A stretch of 11,614 nt of DNA from Methanocalculus sp. (GTDB lineage: Archaea > Halobacteriota > Methanomicrobia > Methanomicrobiales > Methanocorpusculaceae). The position numbers and the translations under genes are program-made. This document shows positions 5,749-11,614 of this stretch, one piece after another. The first letter of the stretch is position 1, and each line of letters starts with the position of its first letter. Below the pieces are notes generated by a model. The model ran no database searches. It was not told the DNA's origin and was given only the letters and a program-made list of their open reading frames with translations. The stretch is taken from positions 1-11,614 of the forward strand of contig NZ_JARVGN010000018.1 of the NCBI RefSeq assembly GCF_029762515.1. The letters run 5' to 3'.

Positions 5749-6810
5749 ATGGCTCTCATTGATAGTTTTGTAACGATCATTTTAATTTTAATTATCGTCT
5801 TCATATTTGCCCGTGGCGTGGTCATCGTCCAGCCGTACCAGCAGGGCCTTACCATCCGGCTCGGTACCTATACCGGCCGGATGAACCCCGGTTTCCGCTG
5901 GGTTGTCCCGTTCATCACGGAAGTCATCAAGCTGGATCTCAGGACACAGGTGATTGATGTTCCGTCGCAGGAAGTGATCACAAAAGACAATTCACCGACA
6001 AATGTCGATGCCATCATCTATGTCCGGGTGATGGATCCTGAAAAAGCATTCTTTGAGGTTGCCGCGTATAAATCCGCCACGGTGGCTCTTGCACAGACAA
6101 GCCTTCGTGGCATTATCGGCGATATGGAGCTTGATGAAGTCCTCTACAACCGGGATCTTATCAACACCAAGCTCCGCGATATGCTTGACCGGGAGACAGA
6201 CCAATGGGGTGTCAAGGTTGAGCGTGTCGAGATCAAAGAGGTCGACCCGATCGGTGCTGTTAAACAGGCGATGACCGAGCAGACCTCGGCCGAGCGTGAA
6301 CGGCGTGCGGCAATCCTCAGGGCAGATGGAGAGAAGAGGGCTGCCATCCTGAAGGCCGAAGGTCTCCGGCAGAGTATGATCCTCGAAGCCGAGGGTGAGC
6401 GGCAGAGCAAGATCCTGAGAGCAGAGGGTGAACGGCAGGGGAAGATCCTGGTGTCGCAGGGAGATGCACAGGGGCTCCGTATCCTGGCACTTGGCGCCCG
6501 CCCGCTTGATAAGCGTGCAATTACTGTCCTCTCACTGGAGGCTCTGAAGAAGATGGCCGAGGGAGAAGCAACCAAGATCGTGCTGCCGTTTGAGCTGACA
6601 AGCCTCATCAAGCAGAGCGCGAAGTTCCTTGGCGCAACAGAGGATATGCATGATGAAGATCCAAAAGACTTAATGGAGCTTTCTGAGGATATACTCGGCG
6701 AGATGCCTGGAAAGGATGCAATCCATTCAGCAAAAGAGATCTTAAAATCGATCGAAGCGGATATCGATACATCCGATATCAAGATGATCGGAAAAGATAA
6801 GATCGAATAA
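5749..6810 (+). CDS. slipin, SPFH (stomatin/prohibitin) family membrane protein
   Basis: This 353-residue protein is a prokaryotic slipin (stomatin-like), predicted to form oligomeric scaffolds on the membrane. It has an N-terminal membrane helix (about 8-27, ILILIIVFIFARGVVIV), an SPFH domain (about 25-180; VQPYQQGLTIRLGTY, MNPGFRWVVPFI, LDLRTQVIDVPSQEVITKDN, GVKVERVEIKEVDP) and a long coiled-coil region. The coil contains about five successive 11-residue units from about 188 to 243 (AILRADGEKRA, AILKAEGLRQS, MILEAEGERQS, KILRAEGERQG, KILVSQGDAQG). A charged, acidic C-terminal tail (about 297-353) follows and has no family match I recognise. GGAGGT lies eight bases before the ATG. It forms an operon with nfeD and ends at a hairpin plus T-run. 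Confidence 0.95.
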   Translation: MALIDSFVTIILILIIVFIFARGVVIVQPYQQGLTIRLGTYTGRMNPGFRWVVPFITEVIKLDLRTQVIDVPSQEVITKDNSPTNVDAIIYVRVMDPEKAFFEVAAYKSATVALAQTSLRGIIGDMELDEVLYNRDLINTKLRDMLDRETDQWGVKVERVEIKEVDPIGAVKQAMTEQTSAERERRAAILRADGEKRAAILKAEGLRQSMILEAEGERQSKILRAEGERQGKILVSQGDAQGLRILALGARPLDKRAITVLSLEALKKMAEGEATKIVLPFELTSLIKQSAKFLGATEDMHDEDPKDLMELSEDILGEMPGKDAIHSAKEILKSIEADIDTSDIKMIGKDKIE

Positions 6811-6813
6811 CCG

Positions 6814-6853
6814 GGAACCGGCAGCAAAGCCGTTCCTTTCCTTTCCTTTTTTT
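6814..6853 (+). terminator. terminator after slipin
   Basis: GGAAC-CGGC and GCCG-TTCC form an imperfect stem (one bulged C) around AGCAAA at 6814-6836. A pyrimidine tract ending in seven Ts (6847-6853) follows. It closes the nfeD-slipin unit. Confidence 0.65.
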
Positions 6854-6899
6854 AAATCAAACCATAACTTCTATCAGCCGGTACTCCAACCAGCTCATT

Positions 6900-7329
6900 A
6901 TGACAGAGATCATCCGGGAACTCGGCAAAGAAGAATTCCACCTCGCAGAAACACTCTGGCGTGAGTATCGCAGCCAGAAAGCAGATGCAATAAAAGAACG
7001 GATATTCGGTGTATTTACTGAGGCGGAACTGGCTGCAACAGCCCGTTGTACCCGCCACCCGGAGGGTCTCGAGATGGACTGTGTCTTCACCCCCGAGAGG
7101 TACCGGGGCAGGGGTTTTGCCCGCATTGTTGTACAGGCACTCCTTGATGCCTGCGGCGGTGAGGACATATATCCATTCCACCCTCCCACTGATCGCATTC
7201 TACACATCCCTTGGATTTGAGAGGATTGAAGAGCGGGCAATGCCACAGACGACCCGTGAGCGTTTCATCTTCTGTTTCGGGGAAATGGAAGGGTGCAACG
7301 CCATCCCGATGGTGAGGAGAGGAAGGTAA
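6900..7329 (+). pseudogene. GNAT N-acetyltransferase, frameshifted
   Basis: Two overlapping frames together make one GNAT acetyltransferase. The first (from ATG 6900) has the N-terminal half and the acetyl-CoA-binding motif in CVFTPERYRGRGFARIVVQAL (60-80 region; RxxGxG). It then loses homology after GGEDIY and stops at 7218-7220. From about 7171 the frame shifted by one carries the expected rest: IHSTLPLIAFYTSLGFERI, then RERFIFCFGEMEGCNAIPM, ending at TAA 7327-7329. The break lies in ATATAT (7167-7172). Loss of one AT pair fits best, since restoring it gives IYIHSTLPL; a single-base gain just after it is also possible. No ribosome site precedes the ATG. The joined protein would be about 143 residues, a normal GNAT size. 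It may be a real pseudogene, a phase-variable tract or a sequencing error; the substrate is unknown. Confidence 0.82.
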
Positions 7330-7601
7330 AATTTTCCTCCCCGCTATTGGTGAGGGTAGTTTGAAGCAGGTGCGGCCATCCGTTCAACCTCCCTGCGAAG
7401 CATGTGAGGACGGGGACGGGGCGGTGGGGAAAAACACCTAAGTGAACAGATCCGAATGCTTGATTCAAACACCTGATAACCAGATGATGGCTCGTTCACT
7501 ATTGAAAAACCAGACTAATCAGCGAAGAGCCGTAAATCCGGCCTTCTGCCGGATACTCAGATCAGGGTATTCTTCCCTCCATATAACGCTGCGATCCCCC
7601 C
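7330..7601. other. intergenic between convergent genes, no gene seen
   Basis: This stretch lies between the ends of the GNAT and M50 protease genes. It contains a G-rich run near 7410-7430 and a perfect seven-pair hairpin ATCCGGC-CTTCT-GCCGGAT at 7536-7554. An AGGAA/TTCCT inverted repeat spanning the GNAT stop (about 7320-7335) could act as a terminator. Open frames here lack ribosome sites and family features. Confidence 0.5.
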
Positions 7602-8897
7602 TCACAGATGGAAGAGGTAGGGGAGGAGGATCGGAACCAGGAGCATAAACAGCACCACCCATGAAACCGAGACGACGATCCGATCCACATATCCTCCCAG
7701 TCCACGCTTGTCAAGAATCCTGTTTAACCCTTCCCTGAGGATATGGCCGCCATCAAGCGGAAGCATCGGAAGGGCATTGAAGATCCCGACCATGATATTG
7801 ATCCAGCCAACCCAGAAGAGGAGGTGAATCAGTGGCCAGAAACCATCAAACGGCACCTGGAGGTAGGTGTTCTCAACCGAGTCATAGGGGATCACCCTGA
7901 GGAAATCTGCTCCCGGAACGATATTGAGTGGTGCGATCAGGAGATAGAGCATCCCTTCAGGAGAGGCGAGATTGCCAAGTACGGTAACGACACGCTCGCT
8001 GTCATAGTACATAATCCCCATGAACCCTGATTCCATTTCGCTGGCAAGTTCCTCCGGCCAATCCGAGAGGATAAGGGTTCGTTCGACAGGTGTGCCATCC
8101 GAATCAACAATGAGCGTCAGGGAATCGCCGGGACGGGTTTGGGAGAGGAGTGCCGTCACCTCTTCCCTGGATGCCACCGGCTCGCCATTGACATTCATGA
8201 TGACCGAAGGGAAGGGGAGATCGGCCTCATATGCCGGATAATCCATGTAGACACCGGTGACAACCGGGGCAGGGGAGGGGGCTACCATCCCGAGGAGGAG
8301 GACAAGGGCGATGAAACAGGCTACACCGACGGTGAGGTTGTTAGTGATACCCGCCCCAAACATCCGCATCTTCGGCATGCCATGTTTTTTATCGAGATCT
8401 TCCTCATCAGGCTCAACAAATGCACCGATAGGGATGACCGCCAGCAGAAGTCCGGTGCTCTTTACCGCGATCCCCTCGATTCGGCAGAGGATACCATGGC
8501 CAAATTCATGGATTGCAATCGTCAGCACAAGGGCGGTCCAGACCGCAAAAGATGAGGGTATAAACTCATTGACACCGGGGATGAGGAGAAGATTCTGGGG
8601 TTTCTGGAACTCTGTTGGTTCCGGGCGTGTCAGAAGGGTGATCTCGGTCGTCTTGACGAGCAGGTACATCATCAGGGCTGAGATGAAGACCACCATCAGC
8701 ACCCCGATAGTCCCATAGATCCTGAAGAATGCCCTGAAGGGAATAAAACGATCAAAAAAACCGACTTTTTCCGTTTTGATCATCATAATAGGGCCATAAA
8801 ACGTGATATTTTCTGGAAATAAACCATTTCTCCAGATGACCCCGGCTATAACTGCATATAAAGCAATGACAAGAACAACAGGGAAAAGCCAGTCCAT
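7602..8897 (-). CDS. M50 site-2-type intramembrane metalloprotease with PDZ domain
   Basis: This 431-residue membrane protein is an archaeal site-2 protease (peptidase M50), which cuts membrane-spanning or membrane-proximal substrates, often in signalling. The zinc site is HEFGH (H130, E131, H134) in a hydrophobic helix. The third ligand is the aspartate of NALPMLPLDGGHI (374-386, D382). Between them lies a PDZ-like domain (about 211-280; VVTGVYMDYPAYEADLPFP, IMNVNGEPVASREEV, GDSLTLIV). Additional hydrophobic segments lie at about 2-22, 60-80, 185-205, 312-330, 355-375 and 405-428. All catalytic residues are present, so it should be active. No ribosome site is seen before the ATG; a TATA-like TTTATG about 33 bases upstream would give a very short leader. 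It follows rnhB by 48 bases on the same strand. Substrate unknown. Confidence 0.92.
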   Translation of the reverse strand: MDWLFPVVLVIALYAVIAGVIWRNGLFPENITFYGPIMMIKTEKVGFFDRFIPFRAFFRIYGTIGVLMVVFISALMMYLLVKTTEITLLTRPEPTEFQKPQNLLLIPGVNEFIPSSFAVWTALVLTIAIHEFGHGILCRIEGIAVKSTGLLLAVIPIGAFVEPDEEDLDKKHGMPKMRMFGAGITNNLTVGVACFIALVLLLGMVAPSPAPVVTGVYMDYPAYEADLPFPSVIMNVNGEPVASREEVTALLSQTRPGDSLTLIVDSDGTPVERTLILSDWPEELASEMESGFMGIMYYDSERVVTVLGNLASPEGMLYLLIAPLNIVPGADFLRVIPYDSVENTYLQVPFDGFWPLIHLLFWVGWINIMVGIFNALPMLPLDGGHILREGLNRILDKRGLGGYVDRIVVSVSWVVLFMLLVPILLPYLFHL

Positions 8898-8945
8898 AAG
8901 TAGGTTTACTGTTTGCTGTGAACCTTCATAAAGCCGTTCATTGTG

Positions 8946-9584
8946 TTAGAAATCGAAAAGCGATGATTGTCTTTCTTTTTCGAGGAGAGCTGCCACAGTC
9001 TTCCAGCTCGATCGGGCACAGGCGGGGGGGATCCCATGTTCCCGGATATACTCTGAGAGAAAACGGATCGTCTTTTTATCGGAAGGATAACCGCTCCCGA
9101 TATCACCATATTCAAGGGCGAGATCGGCAATCGCCCGATCCCTTGTTACTTTTGCGATGATACTGGCGGCACCGACAATTGGATAGGTAGCATCTGCCCT
9201 GTGCTCGGCTACCAGTCTGCATGGGTATGGGAGGAGAGACTGCACCGTATCTGCGTACCGGGCGGCATTTACATCACATGCATCAAGGTATGCGGTTTCT
9301 GGCTTCAGTGCCGCAACACATGCTGCATGTGCCCGTGCCACCACCAGGTTCATTGAGATGAGAGGGAGTGCAGCATCAATCTCACCCGGAGAGACAGAGA
9401 CGACATGAAAGAGGCACATTTCCGTCAGCATAGGGAAAAGCTCTTCCCTTTTGCGGGGACTGAGGGTTTTTGAATCCCTGATTGCAAGAGAGTCAAGCTG
9501 CGTGAGATCAAAAACACCGGCGGCTGCAACCACCATCGGCCCGAGAACCGCACCCTTCCCTGCCTCATCCACTCCGCAGAGCAT
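8946..9584 (-). CDS. rnhB: ribonuclease HII
   Basis: RNase HII cleaves the RNA strand of RNA/DNA hybrids and starts removal of single ribonucleotides left in DNA. The 212-residue protein starts with the diagnostic MLCGVDEAGKGAVLGPMVVA. The likely catalytic acids are D6, E7, D101 (TAYLDACDVN) and D131 (EHRADATYPIVGAASIIAK, 127-145). RDSKTLSPRKREEL (36-49) and GSGYPSDKKT (163-172) are also typical. The last seven residues, QSSLFDF, resemble a PCNA-interacting (PIP) motif, QxxLxxF, placed at the extreme C-terminus as expected. GGAGTGATC lies three bases before the ATG, making the start secure. It is probably followed in the same transcript by the M50 protease and is divergent from trkA. Confidence 0.96.
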   Translation of the reverse strand: MLCGVDEAGKGAVLGPMVVAAAGVFDLTQLDSLAIRDSKTLSPRKREELFPMLTEMCLFHVVSVSPGEIDAALPLISMNLVVARAHAACVAALKPETAYLDACDVNAARYADTVQSLLPYPCRLVAEHRADATYPIVGAASIIAKVTRDRAIADLALEYGDIGSGYPSDKKTIRFLSEYIREHGIPPACARSSWKTVAALLEKERQSSLFDF

Positions 9585-9620
9585 ACATACAGATCACTCC
9601 GCAAGGTATTTCAACACGTG

Positions 9621-9631
9621 CTTATGTAAAA
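9621..9631 (-). promoter_or_regulatory. probable TATA box of rnhB
   Basis: The minus strand reads TTTTACATAAG, centred 42 bases before the rnhB ATG. Initiation would fall near 9601, leaving a leader of about 16 bases that just includes the ribosome site GGAGTGATC. The same 53-base gap must also hold the promoter of divergent trkA, and it contains the palindrome CACGTG (9615-9620). Confidence 0.45.
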
Positions 9632-9637
9632 CCGTAT

Positions 9638-10297
9638 ATGTACATCATCGTTATCGGCCTCGGCGGTATCGGGAGAAGCCTTGCGGCCACTGCTGCTGAG
9701 AATGGCGACAGCGTTGTAATCATCGACAGGGATGAAGAGCGGTGTGCTTCGATGCTTGAGACCTACGATCTCCTGGCAATCACCGGAAATGCCACCGACA
9801 AATCGATTCTCGAGGATGCCGGGATCGATCATGCAGACGCACTTGTTGCAACCACTAGCGATGATGCGGCAAACCTCATGACATGCTGGCTTGCAAAACG
9901 GTACTCTGTTCCGAATGTTGTATCGATTGTAAATCACAAGGAACATTCCGAGCTTTTTTCCGAGGTGGGAGTCAGGATCAGCGAAAATCCTGATGAGATC
10001 GTTGCCAGATCCCTCTATACCTGGGCAGAGAACCCAAATACCCAGGCACTTGCCTCGATCCATGGGGGAGGGATCTTTGAGATCTCCGTAGAAGCGGATT
10101 CACGCGGTGCCAATAAAAAGATCAGTGACCTTGATGTGAAGGATTTCGTCATAATAGCAGTTCACAGGGCAGGAGATCTGATCATCCCGAAGGGAGATCT
10201 TGTTATCAGGCCGGAAGACTTAATCACCGTATTCTCTAAAAAAGAGGCTGAATTAAGCAGTCTCCGCTATTTAAACCAACAGTTCACAAAAATATGA
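9638..10297 (+). CDS. trkA: TrkA-type potassium uptake regulator (RCK protein)
   Basis: TrkA proteins are cytosolic RCK subunits that gate Trk/Ktr potassium channels in response to nucleotides. Residues 1-115 form the Rossmann RCK-N domain with GLGGIG (7-12) and the ribose-binding acid D30 at the end of the second strand (VVIIDRDEE). Typical segments are ITGNATDKSILEDAGI (48-63), ADALVATTSDDAANL (66-80) and VVSIVNHKEH (94-103). Residues about 138-200 form the RCK-C domain (FEISVEADSRGANKKISDL, IIPKGDLVIRPEDLITVF). It has one RCK-N/RCK-C pair in 219 residues, the usual single-unit form. No trkH or ktrB lies in the window. The ATG has no ribosome site, so it is probably leaderless. It converges on the geranylgeranyl reductase gene. 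Confidence 0.93.
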   Translation: MYIIVIGLGGIGRSLAATAAENGDSVVIIDRDEERCASMLETYDLLAITGNATDKSILEDAGIDHADALVATTSDDAANLMTCWLAKRYSVPNVVSIVNHKEHSELFSEVGVRISENPDEIVARSLYTWAENPNTQALASIHGGGIFEISVEADSRGANKKISDLDVKDFVIIAVHRAGDLIIPKGDLVIRPEDLITVFSKKEAELSSLRYLNQQFTKI

Positions 10298-10316
10298 AAC
10301 CGGTCTCTGACCGGTT
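10298..10316. terminator. two-way terminator between trkA and GGR
   Basis: AACCGGT and ACCGGTT form a perfect seven-pair stem with loop CTCTG. TTTT (10321-10324) follows on the plus strand, and on the minus strand a T-rich run (complement of 10286-10292) follows. It lies between two convergent stop codons and can serve both genes. Confidence 0.7.
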
Positions 10317-10322
10317 GCCGTT

Positions 10323-11516
10323 TTAGAGGAATGCTTTGAGATGTTTGAGCTCCAGGAGGAGCGAGGGGTTTGCTTTGATCAGCTCGGTGATCAGTGTCAG
10401 CGTGCTGAATTCCTCAAGATTGATCTTTGAGATAGAATGAACAATAGCATTCAGCTTCTCATCTGATAACCCGACAAAGATTTCCTTGACGGCATAGTTC
10501 CGTTCAAGCGCCTTCCCCATGTTTGAGCTGCGCCAGATTGTATCATATGGCATCAATGCGGCTTTTCTGGTGTCACCCTTCTCAAGTGCTCCGATTGCAG
10601 TCTCGGCGGCAAGCCGTCCGGTGTACATCGCATTGTAAATCCCGCCTCCGGTGATGGGATCAGAGATCCGGGCAGCATCGCCGACGATCAGCATATTATC
10701 TGCAACCGTGCAGGAGAGCGGCTTGCAGACCGATACGCCACCGACAATCAGTTCGATGCATTTGCCATCAGGGAACTTCCTTTTGACGAAACGGTCAAGG
10801 TAATCCTTTGCACGATGCCCAGCACCGCTCTTTCCGCCGCCGATACCGATACCGACATTGGCAAGACCTTTTCCTTTGGGGAAGATCCAGACATATCCGG
10901 CTGGAGCAACTTCATTGCCAAGATAGAACGAGGTCATCTGTGCATCGATATCGATCCCTGTCATCAGGTACTGTGCACAGGTCTCGATCTCACGGAGTGG
11001 GACTGTTGTATCAATACCTGCCCATTTTGCAAACTTCGACTCGATGCCATCTGCAGCGATCGTGACTTTCGCATCCACTTCATAGGTCTTCCCATGCTGT
11101 TCGATGACCGCACCGGCAACTGCACCATTTCTCATGATTGGAGCAGTGGCCCGGGCCTTCACATACGTCTCGGCTCCTGCTTCGGCAGCCTTCCAGACAA
11201 GTTCCCGGTCAAAGACCTTCCTGTCAAGGACGTACCCGACTTCTGATCCCGCCATCTTCGGCTCAAGGAGCATCGAGAAATCATCAGGGGCAACAAGCTC
11301 GGCCCGTTCGATTTCAGTTGCAATCCATCTTGGATCCGGGGGGAGGAAGTCGGTCAGGAGCTCCTTGCCAATACCCTCGGCACAGCGGACAGGAGTTCCT
11401 ATCGCAGGACGCTTCTCGACAAGACAGACAGAGAGACCTTTATCTGCGGCAGTCTTTGCAGCAAGCGCTCCTCCGGGACCGCCGCCGATGACCAGCATGT
11501 CATACTGCCGCTTCAT
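10323..11516 (-). CDS. geranylgeranyl reductase family flavoprotein (digeranylgeranylglycerophospholipid reductase)
   Basis: This 397-residue FAD enzyme belongs to the archaeal geranylgeranyl reductase family, which hydrogenates the double bonds of the isoprenoid chains in membrane ether lipids. The N-terminal dinucleotide fold has DMLVIGGGPGGALAAKTAA (6-24) and the acid E34 (CLVEK). GTPVRCAEGIG (40-50, C45) is a family signature. The substrate-domain segment YVWIFPKGKGLANVGIGIG is at 208-226, and the second FAD motif is LIVGDAARISDPITGGGIYN (276-295). The C-terminal helices (about 330-397) are normal. Its ATG overlaps the TGA of the upstream ferredoxin gene by two bases (ATGA), and GGAGGT precedes it. 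A Methanosarcina reductase of this family works with an adjacent ferredoxin, so this pair probably works the same way. Related flavoproteins occur in multiple copies, so the lipid substrate is likely but not certain. Confidence 0.92.
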   Translation of the reverse strand: MKRQYDMLVIGGGPGGALAAKTAADKGLSVCLVEKRPAIGTPVRCAEGIGKELLTDFLPPDPRWIATEIERAELVAPDDFSMLLEPKMAGSEVGYVLDRKVFDRELVWKAAEAGAETYVKARATAPIMRNGAVAGAVIEQHGKTYEVDAKVTIAADGIESKFAKWAGIDTTVPLREIETCAQYLMTGIDIDAQMTSFYLGNEVAPAGYVWIFPKGKGLANVGIGIGGGKSGAGHRAKDYLDRFVKRKFPDGKCIELIVGGVSVCKPLSCTVADNMLIVGDAARISDPITGGGIYNAMYTGRLAAETAIGALEKGDTRKAALMPYDTIWRSSNMGKALERNYAVKEIFVGLSDEKLNAIVHSISKINLEEFSTLTLITELIKANPSLLLELKHLKAFL

Positions 11517-11614
11517 TCCTTGACAACCTCCAGAGCACCGAGTGGACAGACCTTCTCACAGATTCCGCAGTTGATACAGGCGGTATCCACTGTAAGAAAT
11601 GCATCGACCAGCTC
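11513..11614 (-). CDS. 4Fe-4S ferredoxin (partial, C-terminal 33 residues)
   Basis: Only the C-terminal end is in the window. It contains CINCGICEKVCPLGAL, a complete CxxCxxCxxxCP motif for one [4Fe-4S] cluster, and ends LEVVKE followed by TGA. A preceding second cluster is likely, as in two-cluster bacterial-type ferredoxins, but lies outside the window. Its stop overlaps the reductase start (ATGA), so the two are translated together, and it is the probable electron donor for geranylgeranyl reductase. Confidence 0.9.
   Translation of the reverse strand, partial: ELVDAFLTVDTACINCGICEKVCPLGALEVVKE

Noticed and set aside
6144..6827. Long antisense open frame (227 codons) opposite the slipin gene
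   Set aside because: It is a composition shadow of the slipin coil repeats: its translation is serine- and arginine-rich repeats with no family features, and the plus-strand gene is unmistakable.
7161..7180. Programmed ribosomal frameshift in the acetyltransferase
   Set aside because: The tract is ATATAT rather than a classical slippery heptamer, no stimulatory structure stands out, and the shift needed is -2 or +1; a mutation or sequence error is simpler.
7536..7554. Hairpin ATCCGGC/GCCGGAT as a terminator for the M50 gene
   Set aside because: The stem is perfect, but only three Ts follow on the minus strand and it lies about 50 bases past the stop, so function is unproven; noted only as a hairpin.
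8139..8718. Plus-strand open frames across the M50 protease gene
   Set aside because: They are opposite a protease gene with intact HExxH and LDGG motifs, and their translations look random.
1..11614. CRISPR array, insertion sequence or prophage
   Set aside because: No regularly spaced direct repeats, transposase, integrase, terminal inverted repeats or phage-like genes were seen; neither tRNA is flanked by an obvious attachment-site duplicate.

Overview
The window looks like a chromosomal stretch from a methanogenic archaeon, most likely of the order Methanomicrobiales. The signs are a split RNA polymerase second-largest subunit (separate B'' and B'), a small RpoH subunit, tRNA genes without an encoded CCA, TATA-type rather than -35/-10 promoters, GGTGA/GGAG ribosome sites mixed with apparently leaderless genes, and a geranylgeranyl reductase of archaeal lipid synthesis. 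The genus cannot be fixed from what is visible. I see no insertion sequence, phage gene, CRISPR array or integrase, so this is ordinary core and lightly accessory chromosome.

Layout. 1-2159 (minus): the RNA polymerase operon rpoH - rpoB2 (B'') - rpoB1 (B', cut by the left edge), with overlapping or near-overlapping ends. It is preceded on the same strand by tRNA-Lys(TTT) at 2244-2317, and a hairpin plus T-run separates the two. 2518-2961 (plus): a four-helix PsiE-like membrane protein. 2991-3988 (minus): a two-gene signalling unit, a Roadblock/LC7 protein followed with a one-base overlap by a response regulator that has a non-DNA-binding helical tail. 4003-4268: an intergenic stretch with a possible 21-residue ORF. 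4269-4342: tRNA-Pro(GGG). 4393-5247: a DUF89/ARMT1-like metal phosphatase. 5295-6810: an nfeD-slipin (SPFH) membrane pair with an apparently leaderless promoter and a terminator. 6900-7329: a GNAT acetyltransferase broken by a frameshift in an ATATAT tract. 7330-7601: no gene seen. 7602-9584 (minus): RNase HII followed by an M50 site-2-type intramembrane protease with a PDZ domain. 9638-10297 (plus): a TrkA-type RCK potassium regulator, convergent with the next pair across a two-way terminator. 10323-11614 (minus): a ferredoxin (cut by the right edge) overlapping a geranylgeranyl reductase, the electron donor and enzyme that saturate archaeal lipid chains.

How they fit together. Most units are one- or two-gene modules: transcription machinery (rpoH/B2/B1), signalling (Roadblock plus receiver), membrane quality control (nfeD/slipin, M50 protease), RNA/DNA hybrid removal (rnhB), ion homeostasis (trkA) and membrane lipid maturation (ferredoxin/GGR). 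I did not find a clear undescribed system. The least understood parts are the Roadblock-receiver pair, the CxxC-bearing DUF89 protein, the possible small ORF at 4194-4259 and the frameshifted acetyltransferase.
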